Part shown: one piece after another, positions 41,109 to 49,609 of the stretch
How the letters are laid out: every line of letters starts with the position of its first letter
How positions within the stretch are numbered: the first letter of the stretch is position 1
NCBI GenBank assembly: GCA_022766245.1
Contig: JALEPL010000033.1
Coordinates: 1-64,000, forward strand
Direction of reading: 5' to 3'
From: Lachnospiraceae bacterium
GTDB taxonomy: Bacteria > Bacillota > Clostridia > Lachnospirales > Lachnospiraceae
DNA length: 64,000 nucleotides
Notes under the pieces: model-generated
Database searches by the model: none
Told to the model about the DNA's origin: nothing
The model's input: the letters and a program-made list of their open reading frames with translations, nothing else
Translations under genes and position numbers: made by a program

Positions 41109-44100
41109 ATGAAGATTGAATCAGCCAGTATTTTAGACCCTTCGAAGCAGGCGGCGCCGATGCTTCGACCGGAAGAACAACAAAATAGTGTGCGGACAGG
41201 GTCTGTGTTTCAGGTGGAGCAGAGTCGAAAGGCGCAGAATCTTTTGGACAATCCTACCTATGGAAAGCCTCAGAAGGAAGCGACCACAATAGAGGAGATT
41301 CAGCAGCAGGCATCGGAAATGGATGCGGTTCAGCAGAAGAACGAGATGCTGTTTGCATCCCAGACTACCTCTGTCAGGGACGCAAAGGAACTGGAGGAGA
41401 ATGGCCACTCTCTGTTGGATGATAAGATTGAGACCGTGGTGACAGAGACAGATAAGATTAAGATGATGCTGGCGAAGGCGGGCTGTGATATTAGCTGCTT
41501 TGGGGATGATCTGACAGAGGAGCAGCTAAGCGAGATGGCAGGAAGTGCGGTCTTAGCCTACCAGCTTGCGCAGGTACTGACTCAGGCAGATCTGCCGGCT
41601 TCAGAAGAAAATGTGTCTGATATGATGGATACCATTTCTGTGCTGAGCGAGGTTTCTGAGCTTTCCGATGGCGCCATTCGCTATTTGCTGCAGAATGAGC
41701 TGGAGGCTACGCCGGAAAATCTGTTTAAGGCTCAGTTCTCCGGCAGTATGGCAAAGACTGTGGCAGAAGCGGAAGGGCAGATCGACTATACAGCGCTGCA
41801 GCCAGCAATTGAGCGTACTTTGGAGGAGATATCACTGGATATAAACAGTGAGAATGTGGAGGACGCACAGTGGCTCATTGCCAATGAGCTTCCTCTTACT
41901 GCAGAGAATCTGACCCGGAAGCAGGCACTAGAAAATCTGGAGATGCCCATGGATCCCAAAAAACTGGTGCAGTCGATGACAGAGGGCATCGCTGCAGGAG
42001 TGCGTCCGAAGAATGTGATTTTGACCGAGGTGGGATCGGGACAGGAAGATGCGGCGGAAGAAATCTATGAGACGATACAGAATGCGACAGATGAAGATGT
42101 CCGATATGTCTTGGATTCGGGAAAAGAACTTACGGTAGAAAATCTGAAATGGGCGAAAGAGGTGAATAAATCCTATGCACAGAACCCGAATCAGAAGAGT
42201 TATTCCAATGATACAGACAATGAGGACGGAAACAGGGACCATGCGTACCGTATGGTAAGAGCCATGAGACAGCTGGAAGAGGTGCGTCTTGTGATGACTA
42301 CGGAGGCAAATCTTGCATTGCTGAAAAAAGGGATATCCATCGATACCATGGACCTAGAGCAGCTGGTGGAAGAATTGAAGCAACAGGAGAGTGAACTGCA
42401 GATTCGTGGAAGCGATTCTCAAGAGCCTGAGCTGATACAGCAGAAACAGGCTCAGTATCTGATGCAGGAAGTGGAACAGATGAAAACCCTTCCGGCTTAT
42501 GCCATTGGAAGTATGCCTGCCGATGAGCTGACCCTAAATGGATTAAAGGAGCAGGGCAGCAGGATACAGATGCAGATGGAGCAGGCCGGAGAGCGCTACG
42601 AAACCATGCAGACAAGACCGCGTCAGGATTTGGGTGACAATATTCAGAAGGCATTTCGAAATGTAGATGATATTTTAAAGGATCTGAAACTGGATCCGAC
42701 CAGGGTCAATCAGCGTGCGGTGCGGATTTTGGCGTATAATCACATGGAGATTACACCGGAGAGCATACAGCAGATGAAGGCAGCGGACGAGATGGTTCAG
42801 CGCAGTTTTTCAAATCTGAAGCCTGCAGTGGTTGAGAGCATGATTAAGAGGGAGATTAATCCGCTGGATATGAGTTTAAACGAGCTGAATGCAGTGGCGG
42901 AGGAAATACAGACGGAGCAGGGCATCAAAGAGGAAGAGGCGTTCAGCAAATATCTCTATAAACTGGAGCAGAATCAGCAGATCAGTGAAGAGCAGCGCAG
43001 TGCGTATATTGGAATTTATCGTCTCATTCGGCAGGTGGAAGCTTCAGATGGGGCGGTCATCGGCTCACTGTTGCAGCAAGGCGGGGAGATGACCCTTCGG
43101 AATCTTTTGACCCAGGTTCGGACGTCAAAACATAAGGCCATGGATTACCGGGTGGATGATGAGTTTGGTGGTGTCACAGCTAAGGAGAATGGCACAGTGT
43201 CCATCACGGATCAGATTGAAGCGGCATATCAGCAGAATCTTTTGAAGGACATTCAGCAGAATATAACTCCGGAGCGGCTACGTATGCTGGGAAATGAAGA
43301 ACAATGGATGGAATTGACGCCGGAGGAGATGGCAAACCAATTGAAGGAAATGGAGGAACCTTTAGAGGGGGAATATCAGTATCAGAGCCGCCAGCTGGAG
43401 TATCTGGCGCAGGCTGCGTCAGCCCCGGAGGAGGTCTATGCCATGTTGGATCACTATGACCTGCCGATAACGGTAAACAATGTGCTGGCGGCCATGCAAC
43501 AGTATTCTCAGAGAAACCGTCTGTTTCAGCAGATTTTTGGCAGTGAATCGAAAGCAGAGCTTTCACAGGAGCTTGAGGAGATTCAGGAAAAGCTGCTACG
43601 AGATTTTGGGGAAGCAGTAAAGACGCCCAAGGAGATGGCAGAGGCTCAGGAACGGTTGGCAGATACCGCAGAAAAAGTCATGAAGGACATGATGGTGGAG
43701 AAAGAGGATGTGACCAGTGTCGATATACGGGACATGAAAGTGGCCATGTCCCAGATTGCCCTGATGGGCGAGCAGGCGAAGGAGGAACAGTATGCAGTTC
43801 CTGTTTTGGTGCAGGGGGAAATGTGCAATGTATCCTTAAAGATTGTCCGGGGAGAGGACAAAAAAGGGCTGGTGGATATTTTGTTTGACACGGATCGTCT
43901 GGGCAAAGTGGCCGCTACGCTGCGAGCCACTAATAAGGGAGTATCTGCATATATTGCCACGGAAAAGGGGGAGACCGGGGAGCTTTTTGCCGGACAGGAA
44001 GCTTTTTTGAAAGAGCAGTTGGGCATGGAAGAAGGACAGGAGCTTCAGATGAGCTTTGCTGTCAGTGAAAATCTGGACATAAATGAGTTCGGAAAAGAGC

Positions 44101-44234
44101 ATCAGACGATGTTTCGATATGGTGAGACACCGGAAGAACCGGTGCAGACGAAAACCCTGTACCGCATGGCAGAAAGTTTCCTGAACGTGGTTAAGTCCAT
44201 AGAAAACGGAACCGATATACAAGGTAGTGAATAG
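41109..44234 (+). CDS. DUF6240-like large flagellar-locus protein with FliK-like C-terminus
   Basis: 1041 residues from ATG 41109 (AAAGAGG seven bases upstream). Mostly charged helical sequence with a recurrent unit ending [PL]-x-T-x-E-N-L (LEATPENL, LPLTAENL, KELTVENL, MEITPESI, LPITVNNV). The last 150 residues (CNVSLKIVRG...LFDTDRLGKVAATLRATNKGVSAYIATE) resemble the hook-length-control domain of FliK (LG.v.v.l...v...i). It follows a sigma-28-type promoter and precedes flagellin. A role in hook or filament export control is inference. Confidence 0.6.
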   Translation: MKIESASILDPSKQAAPMLRPEEQQNSVRTGSVFQVEQSRKAQNLLDNPTYGKPQKEATTIEEIQQQASEMDAVQQKNEMLFASQTTSVRDAKELEENGHSLLDDKIETVVTETDKIKMMLAKAGCDISCFGDDLTEEQLSEMAGSAVLAYQLAQVLTQADLPASEENVSDMMDTISVLSEVSELSDGAIRYLLQNELEATPENLFKAQFSGSMAKTVAEAEGQIDYTALQPAIERTLEEISLDINSENVEDAQWLIANELPLTAENLTRKQALENLEMPMDPKKLVQSMTEGIAAGVRPKNVILTEVGSGQEDAAEEIYETIQNATDEDVRYVLDSGKELTVENLKWAKEVNKSYAQNPNQKSYSNDTDNEDGNRDHAYRMVRAMRQLEEVRLVMTTEANLALLKKGISIDTMDLEQLVEELKQQESELQIRGSDSQEPELIQQKQAQYLMQEVEQMKTLPAYAIGSMPADELTLNGLKEQGSRIQMQMEQAGERYETMQTRPRQDLGDNIQKAFRNVDDILKDLKLDPTRVNQRAVRILAYNHMEITPESIQQMKAADEMVQRSFSNLKPAVVESMIKREINPLDMSLNELNAVAEEIQTEQGIKEEEAFSKYLYKLEQNQQISEEQRSAYIGIYRLIRQVEASDGAVIGSLLQQGGEMTLRNLLTQVRTSKHKAMDYRVDDEFGGVTAKENGTVSITDQIEAAYQQNLLKDIQQNITPERLRMLGNEEQWMELTPEEMANQLKEMEEPLEGEYQYQSRQLEYLAQAASAPEEVYAMLDHYDLPITVNNVLAAMQQYSQRNRLFQQIFGSESKAELSQELEEIQEKLLRDFGEAVKTPKEMAEAQERLADTAEKVMKDMMVEKEDVTSVDIRDMKVAMSQIALMGEQAKEEQYAVPVLVQGEMCNVSLKIVRGEDKKGLVDILFDTDRLGKVAATLRATNKGVSAYIATEKGETGELFAGQEAFLKEQLGMEEGQELQMSFAVSENLDINEFGKEHQTMFRYGETPEEPVQTKTLYRMAESFLNVVKSIENGTDIQGSE

Positions 44235-44300
44235 AAAATTGACAGGGATGGTCAATCGGTCGCAGGGAAGCGTGCCAAGAGAAAAGAGAAGGTGGAACGA

Positions 44301-45683
44301 ATGAAGATAAACCATAATATGTCTGCAGTTGTGACCAACAAACAGCTGCTTCGCACAGAGGATGCGCTGAGCATTGCCATGGAACGGCTTTCCTCCGGAC
44401 TCAGCATCAATCATTCCAAGGATAATCCTGCGGGAATGGCCATCAGCAATAAAATGAATCTCCAGATCGATGGACTGGATCAGGCTAGCCGGAATGCTTC
44501 CGACGGCACATCTGTTTTACAGACGGCAGATGGAGCTTTAAGTGAGATAACCTCTCTGATACAGAGAATGCGGGAACTTTCCGTACAGGCAGCCAATGAA
44601 ACCAATACGCAGGAAGATTTACATGCCATTCAGTTAGAGATTGATTCCCTCAGTGAAGAGGTGGATCGTGTCAGCAGAGACACAGAATTTAATAGTAAGA
44701 CATTGCTGGATGGAACTGTGCAGAGGAGAGTATATGCGGAGAATGTAAGCCGGGTGGCTGTTTCCGATGAAGTGGCAGCGGGAGCCTATAAGGTGACGAT
44801 AGACAGGGCTGCGACCCAGGCCGTATCAGAAGCGGATAATGCCGTATTTGCCAATATGTCGTCAGCAGTGGGGGTGTCCGGCACCATAAGTATCAATGGA
44901 AGTTCTACACAGATTTTGGCAACGGATACGTATGCCGAAGCATTTGCAAAGATTCGCGATGCGGCAGAAATCGGTGAGACAGAGGCAGAAATAACAGCAG
45001 ATGGAAAGCTGAGCCTTTCCTCTACCGCCTATGGAAGTGAAGGAAAGGTAGCAATCAGTATCAGTGAGGCAACATTGGCGGGGGCGCTGGGATATGGCTC
45101 TACGGATCCGGCGACTGCCTACGGAATGGATGCAAAGGTTTCCCTTACCAGTGGATTCACAGCGACAGCTACTGTGGAGCCGGATGGAAATAAGGTGACG
45201 GTGACAGATAAAAATGGTTTCAGCATGTCATTTCTGGCGGATCGTAATCTGCCAAATGGTACAGACATTGTACTGGATGTGACAGATATTGGCACCATGA
45301 ATATACAGGTGGGCTCCAATGAGAATCAGATTATTGCCGTGGATATCCCGGCAATAACCAGAGAGACATTATATTTGGATGAAGTGAACGTAACTACAGT
45401 GACGGGCGCTTCCCGTGCTATCAGTCAGTTGGATGATGCCCTTGCCCGGGTATCCTCCGTGCGCTCGGCCATTGGTGCATACCAGAATCGTCTGGATTAT
45501 GCGGTTACCAGTCTGGATGAAACCAGTGAAAATATGACTGCTGCCCTTTCCCGTATTCAGGACGTGGACATGGCATTGGAAATGACTGAGTATACGAAGC
45601 AAAACGTACTGCAGCAATCAGCGATTTCTGTACTGAGTCAGGCAAATGACCAGCCGCAGCAGGTATTGCAGCTTCTGCAGTAG
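44301..45683 (+). CDS. Flagellin
   Basis: 460 residues from ATG 44301 (GAAGGTGG upstream). The N-terminal MKINHNMSAVVTNKQLLR...ERLSSGLSINHSKDNPAGMAISNKM and C-terminal LSRIQDVDMALEMTEYTKQNVLQQSAISVLSQAN...VLQLL are the D0/D1 helices of flagellin. Both are complete, including the TLR5-recognition segment in D1 (QRMRELSVQAANE). The middle D2/D3-type region (about 140-380) is a surface-exposed beta domain with a repeated IS-SGT-like pattern. It forms the filament. Next gene is a FliS-like protein. Confidence 0.95.
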   Translation: MKINHNMSAVVTNKQLLRTEDALSIAMERLSSGLSINHSKDNPAGMAISNKMNLQIDGLDQASRNASDGTSVLQTADGALSEITSLIQRMRELSVQAANETNTQEDLHAIQLEIDSLSEEVDRVSRDTEFNSKTLLDGTVQRRVYAENVSRVAVSDEVAAGAYKVTIDRAATQAVSEADNAVFANMSSAVGVSGTISINGSSTQILATDTYAEAFAKIRDAAEIGETEAEITADGKLSLSSTAYGSEGKVAISISEATLAGALGYGSTDPATAYGMDAKVSLTSGFTATATVEPDGNKVTVTDKNGFSMSFLADRNLPNGTDIVLDVTDIGTMNIQVGSNENQIIAVDIPAITRETLYLDEVNVTTVTGASRAISQLDDALARVSSVRSAIGAYQNRLDYAVTSLDETSENMTAALSRIQDVDMALEMTEYTKQNVLQQSAISVLSQANDQPQQVLQLLQ

Positions 45684-45691
45684 GAGGGGCT

Positions 45692-46168
45692 ATGGACAAA
45701 GAGAAGAAACAGGAATTTACCAGACGAATTACTCAAAGTAACCGGGGACAACTGGTGGCAATCTGTTATGAAATAGGGCTGACTTATCTGGGAGAAGCAA
45801 TGTGTGCCGGGAATGCGATGGATTGGGAGGAATTTCGTGCAGCCCTCCGGCAGACGGACCAGGTGCTGGTTCATCTGCAGGAACGGTTGAATTTTCAGTA
45901 TGATTTGTCCCGGAATCTATATCAGCTGTATGATTTTAGCCGCAGGCAGCTTATGCAGGCCATGTACCAGAGAAGTGTGGTTCCCGTGCAGCAGGTAGAA
46001 CAGATTCTAAAAGAGCTGCATGAAGCATTTCAGGCAGTGGCTGCACAGGATGAATCAGCTCCGCTGATGCAGAACGCACAGCAGGTGTATGCCGGAATGA
46101 CCTATGGGAAAGAACAATTAAATGAAAGTTTTCAGGGCTTAGATCATTCCAGAGGATTCTTCGCATAA
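45692..46168 (+). CDS. FliS-like flagellar export chaperone
   Basis: 158 residues, all helical. RGQLVAICYEIGLTYLGEA and RRQLMQAMYQRSVVPVQQVEQILKELHEAFQ follow the FliS fold (Y..i...L..A with a four-helix bundle). It starts nine bases after the flagellin stop. FliS holds flagellin monomers before export and blocks early polymerisation. The sequence is divergent, so the name is given at family level. Confidence 0.75.
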   Translation: MDKEKKQEFTRRITQSNRGQLVAICYEIGLTYLGEAMCAGNAMDWEEFRAALRQTDQVLVHLQERLNFQYDLSRNLYQLYDFSRRQLMQAMYQRSVVPVQQVEQILKELHEAFQAVAAQDESAPLMQNAQQVYAGMTYGKEQLNESFQGLDHSRGFFA

Positions 46169-46174
46169 GGATCT

Positions 46175-46201
46175 GTAACTGCTCGGTATCCTTGCAGTTA
46201 C
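46175..46201. repeat. 27-bp minimal hairpin element
   Basis: GTAACTGC / GCAGTTAC arms; family member whose arms differ from other copies at paired positions. Sequence from 46202 to 46300 holds further inverted GCAAATCCAT / ATGGATTTG repeats and no gene. Confidence 0.65.
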
Positions 46202-46313
46202 GAGCGCAAATCCATGTTAAATTTGCTTCGCAAATGGATTTGTGCTTGCTAAATATATGTTTTCGTACGGCATTCGCAGTAAATGAGTATGCCTACCGAA
46301 AGCTACATGAAAG

Positions 46314-46535
46314 CTACCTGGATTGTTCTATTTGTTTCACTCGTTGCAGCAGGAATTTGTATCTCAGTTGTGCGGAATTGACTTCATAAATATACGCATC
46401 GATGAGATCCGGGTCTACCACATTCTGAAAATTGGAATAGGCATAGTCTAAATCATCTTTCGTGCGGGCCAGGTCGGCCAAAAGCAACATATAATATTCA
46501 TTTCTCGGTTTTTGATTCTTTGATATATGAAGCAT
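46314..46535 (-). CDS. DUF2508 (YaaL-like) protein
   Basis: 73 residues. ARTKDDLDYAYSNFQNVVDPDLIDAYIYEVNSAQLRYKFLLQRVK matches the DUF2508 pattern (A...F..v.dPdLID..IYE..a...RY..LL...K). Role unknown. In Bacillus the relative yaaL lies near recR and bofA; here it is isolated among repeats downstream of the flagellar genes, on the opposite strand. Alternative start codons exist in the first 15 residues (ATG at codon 15). Confidence 0.8.
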   Translation of the reverse strand: MLHISKNQKPRNEYYMLLLADLARTKDDLDYAYSNFQNVVDPDLIDAYIYEVNSAQLRYKFLLQRVKQIEQSR

Positions 46536-46580
46536 GTCATCCCCACTTTCTTATTTCCTGATTTATTAAAGATCTTGGGT

Positions 46581-46815
46581 CTGTTCAGAGGCTACCTCCA
46601 AAATGCTGCACTCTGAACAGTTATATATTCGTATCTGTTCAGTACCTTCACAGACACGATTCGCAAACCCATGAAAATCGGCTGCGCCGATGGGGTGTTA
46701 GGTGCCAGTGGCACCTGTTCAACACCGACCGAAGCGAAGCGTAGACTTTGCGCACACCTGAATCATGTTCTTACGGCCTCATCAGCAAGTGATTCGGCCT
46801 GTTCTGAACAGTTAC
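46581..46815. repeat. Cluster of nested hairpin elements downstream of citrate synthase
   Basis: At least three units lie in tandem: TCTGTTCAG ... CTGAACAGTTAT (about 46581-46625), a 27-bp copy (46632-46658; GTATCTGT / ACAGACAC) and a 57-bp-family end (about 46759-46815; AATCATG ... CTGAACAGTTAC). A GGTGCCAGTGGCACC hairpin lies between. The 283-bp gap holds no gene; it ends four bases before the citrate synthase stop. Confidence 0.65.
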
Positions 46816-46818
46816 CGG

Positions 46819-48183
46819 TTATCTTTCATTTATGGGTTTATAGGACCGATGCTCGCCTATGTTGCGGTAAGCAGGACGCATGATTTTTCCGTTCTGGGTC
46901 AGTTCCTCTAAACGATGTGCACTCCAGCCTGCAATTCTTGCAATGGCAAAAATCGGTGTATACAGTTCCAATGGAAGATCCAGCATATGATACACAAAAC
47001 CACTGAAGAAGTCTACGTTTGGACTTACACCTTTGTAGATTTTACGCTCTTTCGCAATAATCTGTGGGGCGAGACGTTCCACCAGTGAATATAGAGCAAA
47101 TTCTTTTTCATATCCCTTTTCTACGGAAAGCTTCTCTACAAAGCCTCTGAATATCCTTGCACGGGGATCGGACAGGGAATATACTGCATGACCCATTCCA
47201 TAGATTAAACCTGCGTGGTCAAAAGCTTCCTTGTACAATAGTGCAGTCAGATACCTGCCTACTTCTTCTTCGTCAGTCCAGTCTTTTACCTGAACTTTCA
47301 TATCCTCAAACATCTGAACAACCTTGATATTAGCACCGCCGTGTTTAGGACCCTTCAAAGAACCAAGGGAAGCCGCGATTACAGAATAAGTATCTGTTCC
47401 GGAGGAGGATACCAGGTGTGTGGTAAAGGTGGAGTTATTTCCACCGCCATGCTCCATGTGCAGAATCAGTGCAATGTCCAAAAGCTTTGCTTCCAAAGGA
47501 GTGTATTTACTGTCGGGACGCAGAATGTGCAGAATTGTCTCTGCGGTGGACAACTGCGGCTGGGGGGTATGGATGAAGAGGCTGGCACCATCGTGGTAGT
47601 GGCGGTAAGCCTGATACCCATATACGGATAACAGTGGAAACAGACTGATCAGCTGCATACACTGACGCAGTACATTCGGGAGAGAAATGTCATTGGCCCG
47701 CTCATCGTACGCATACAGAGTCAGCACGCTTCTGGCCAATGTATTCATCATATCCTTGCTGGGAGCTTTCATAATAATATCCCGGACAAATCCAGTGGGA
47801 AGGGAGCGGTATTCGGAAAGAATACTGCAAAAATTATGCAGCTGTTCCTTGGTCGGTAGTTCACCGAAGAGGAGCAGATAGGTGCATTCTTCGAATCCAA
47901 AGTGACTGTCAGGGGAAATACCTTTTACTAAGTCCTCTACATTGTAGCCGCGATAAAAGAGCTGTCCATCCGCTGGAACAGAAACACCATCCACGATTTT
48001 TGTGGAACTAACTTCAGATATATTGGTGAGTCCCACCAAAACGCCTTTACCATTTAAATCTCTCAGTCCGCGTTTAACATCATATTCAGAGTATAACTCA
48101 GATGGAATTTGATTTGCTTCAGAACATAATTTGGATAATGACATGATATCGGGGGTTAGCTCGTAAAAACTGTTTGTTGTCAT
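46819..48183 (-). CDS. gltA: Citrate synthase
   Basis: 454 residues from ATG 48183, chosen for AAAGGAGG seven bases upstream; the frame extends further. HGGGNNSTF, GPKHGGANIKV and GMGHAVY...DPRARI are the citrate-synthase active-site His/Asp blocks. The N-terminal extension (about 70 residues) resembles the Clostridia group of Si-type enzymes. It condenses oxaloacetate and acetyl-CoA. With PEPCK (49610) it suggests a branched citrate/glutamate-forming pathway rather than a full cycle; that is inference. Confidence 0.93.
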   Translation of the reverse strand: MTTNSFYELTPDIMSLSKLCSEANQIPSELYSEYDVKRGLRDLNGKGVLVGLTNISEVSSTKIVDGVSVPADGQLFYRGYNVEDLVKGISPDSHFGFEECTYLLLFGELPTKEQLHNFCSILSEYRSLPTGFVRDIIMKAPSKDMMNTLARSVLTLYAYDERANDISLPNVLRQCMQLISLFPLLSVYGYQAYRHYHDGASLFIHTPQPQLSTAETILHILRPDSKYTPLEAKLLDIALILHMEHGGGNNSTFTTHLVSSSGTDTYSVIAASLGSLKGPKHGGANIKVVQMFEDMKVQVKDWTDEEEVGRYLTALLYKEAFDHAGLIYGMGHAVYSLSDPRARIFRGFVEKLSVEKGYEKEFALYSLVERLAPQIIAKERKIYKGVSPNVDFFSGFVYHMLDLPLELYTPIFAIARIAGWSAHRLEELTQNGKIMRPAYRNIGEHRSYKPINER

Positions 48184-48402
48184 TGCAACGCCTCCTTTAC
48201 TCATTTTGTCGCCTCTTTGAGACATCAACTAAAGAATATCCTATCATATTTTATCGAATAAAAACAAGGGGAATTGTGGCACTTTTTGAAAAGTTAATAT
48301 TACATTTAGAAAAAATTCATTATTTAAATGGATTTTTTATTGAGAATCATTTATCATACTTTCAGGACACATTTTAATTCTAAATTGGGAGGAATTTCTT
48401 TT

Positions 48403-49047
48403 ATGGAAAGCAAAAAAATATATGAATATGTGGACCATACTGTATTGAAGCCATACACCACGTGGGAGAATATTACAAAATTATGTGACGAGGCGATCGC
48501 CCACAACACAGCTTCTGTGTGTATTCCCAGCTGCTATGTGAAGAGAGTTCACGAGACTTACGGAGAAAAGCTGCGTATCTGTACCGTGGTAGGTTTTCCT
48601 TTGGGATATGCCAATACAGAGGGAAAGGTGGCGGAGACAAGGCAGGCTATTGCGGACGGAGCCTGCGAGATTGACATGGTCATCAATCTCTGTGATGTGA
48701 AAAACGGGGATTATCAGGCGGTAGAAGATGAAATCCGCACTCTGAAACATATTGTGGGAGATAAGGTGTTAAAGGTAATTGTTGAGACTTGCTATCTCAC
48801 GGAAAAAGAAAAAATCGCCATGTGCCATGCGGTGACCAAAGCCGAGGCAGATTTTATTAAAACATCCACCGGATTTGGAACAGCCGGAGCCACCTTGGAG
48901 GATGTGCGTCTGATGAAGGAACATGTGGGTCCGAAGGTTAAGATCAAAGCTGCCGGAGGAATCCGCAGCAGAGAAGATATGGAGGCTTACATTGAGGCAG
49001 GATGTCAGCGAATCGGATGCAGTTCGGCAGTGGATGCCCTGGGCTAG
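48403..49047 (+). CDS. deoC: Deoxyribose-phosphate aldolase
   Basis: 214 residues from ATG 48403 (GGGAGG upstream). YEYVDHTVLKPYTTWENI, VVGFPLGYA, EIDMVINL, KVIVETC (Schiff-base region), DFIKTSTGF with the catalytic Lys, and AAGGIRS are all present. It splits 2-deoxyribose-5-phosphate into glyceraldehyde-3-phosphate and acetaldehyde. With cdd it forms a pyrimidine-nucleoside salvage pair, 25 bp apart. Confidence 0.96.
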   Translation: MESKKIYEYVDHTVLKPYTTWENITKLCDEAIAHNTASVCIPSCYVKRVHETYGEKLRICTVVGFPLGYANTEGKVAETRQAIADGACEIDMVINLCDVKNGDYQAVEDEIRTLKHIVGDKVLKVIVETCYLTEKEKIAMCHAVTKAEADFIKTSTGFGTAGATLEDVRLMKEHVGPKVKIKAAGGIRSREDMEAYIEAGCQRIGCSSAVDALG

Positions 49048-49072
49048 TGCAAATAGGGTGTGAAGGAGGAGA

Positions 49073-49504
49073 ATGCAAATCATGAATCAGGAAGCATTAG
49101 TGGAAGAGGCAAAGAAAGCCAGAGAGTTTTCCTATTCCCCTTATTCCCATTTTCGGGTGGGGGCAGCACTTCTTTGTGCCGATGGAAGTGTGTACACGGG
49201 ATGCAATATTGAAAATGCAGCTTTTTCCCCTACTAATTGTGCGGAACGAACAGCTGTTTTTAAGGCGGTATCGGAAGGAAAAAAAGAATTTGTAAAAATA
49301 GCGGTGGTGGGGGATGATAAGACATATCTGTCTCCCTGCGGGGTATGCCGTCAGGTGCTGATGGAGTTTGTGGATCCCATGGAATTTGAAGTGATCATGG
49401 CAGGCGATTCTGACAGCATAAAAGTGGTAAAATTAGCGGAACTTCTGCCGGAATCCTTCTCTCCAATGAATCTTAAAAATCATGTAAAAAAAGATATTTT
49501 TTAG
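49073..49504 (+). CDS. cdd: Cytidine deaminase
   Basis: 143 residues. SPYSHFRVGAALL, TGCNIENAAFSPTNCAERTAVFKAV (zinc Cys and the catalytic Glu in CAE) and SPCGVCRQVLMEF (zinc C-x2-C) are hallmarks of tetrameric Cdd. It converts (deoxy)cytidine to (deoxy)uridine. AAGGAGG lies three bases from ATG 49073 and 12 from ATG 49082, so either start is possible. Confidence 0.96.
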   Translation: MQIMNQEALVEEAKKAREFSYSPYSHFRVGAALLCADGSVYTGCNIENAAFSPTNCAERTAVFKAVSEGKKEFVKIAVVGDDKTYLSPCGVCRQVLMEFVDPMEFEVIMAGDSDSIKVVKLAELLPESFSPMNLKNHVKKDIF

Positions 49505-49514
49505 ACAAAACAGA

Positions 49515-49542
49515 TTGACAAAAAAATAACATAGTGTATATT
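49515..49542 (+). promoter_or_regulatory. Strong sigma-A promoter of PEPCK gene
   Basis: Perfect TTGACA (49515-49520), 16-bp spacer, TATATT (49537-49542) preceded by TG. Confidence 0.8.
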
Positions 49543-49563
49543 GTTAAGTGAATATTTTGGTTA

Positions 49564-49585
49564 AAATAATGGATTTCCATTATTT
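49564..49585 (+). promoter_or_regulatory. Hairpin in PEPCK mRNA leader
   Basis: AAATAATGGA / TCCATTATTT, perfect 10-bp inverted repeat, 10 bp before the SD (AAGGAGG). It may stabilise the mRNA 5' end or modulate translation; not a known riboswitch. Confidence 0.5.
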
Positions 49586-49609
49586 ATATATTTTAAGGAG
49601 GAAAGAAAT

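Noticed and set aside
46192..46389. 65-codon plus-strand frame downstream of the FliS-like gene
   Set aside because: Starts within hairpin repeats and overlaps the DUF2508 gene on the other strand; no SD.
49505..49609. Known riboswitch before the PEPCK gene
   Set aside because: Only a simple 10-bp hairpin is visible; too short for any riboswitch class I know.
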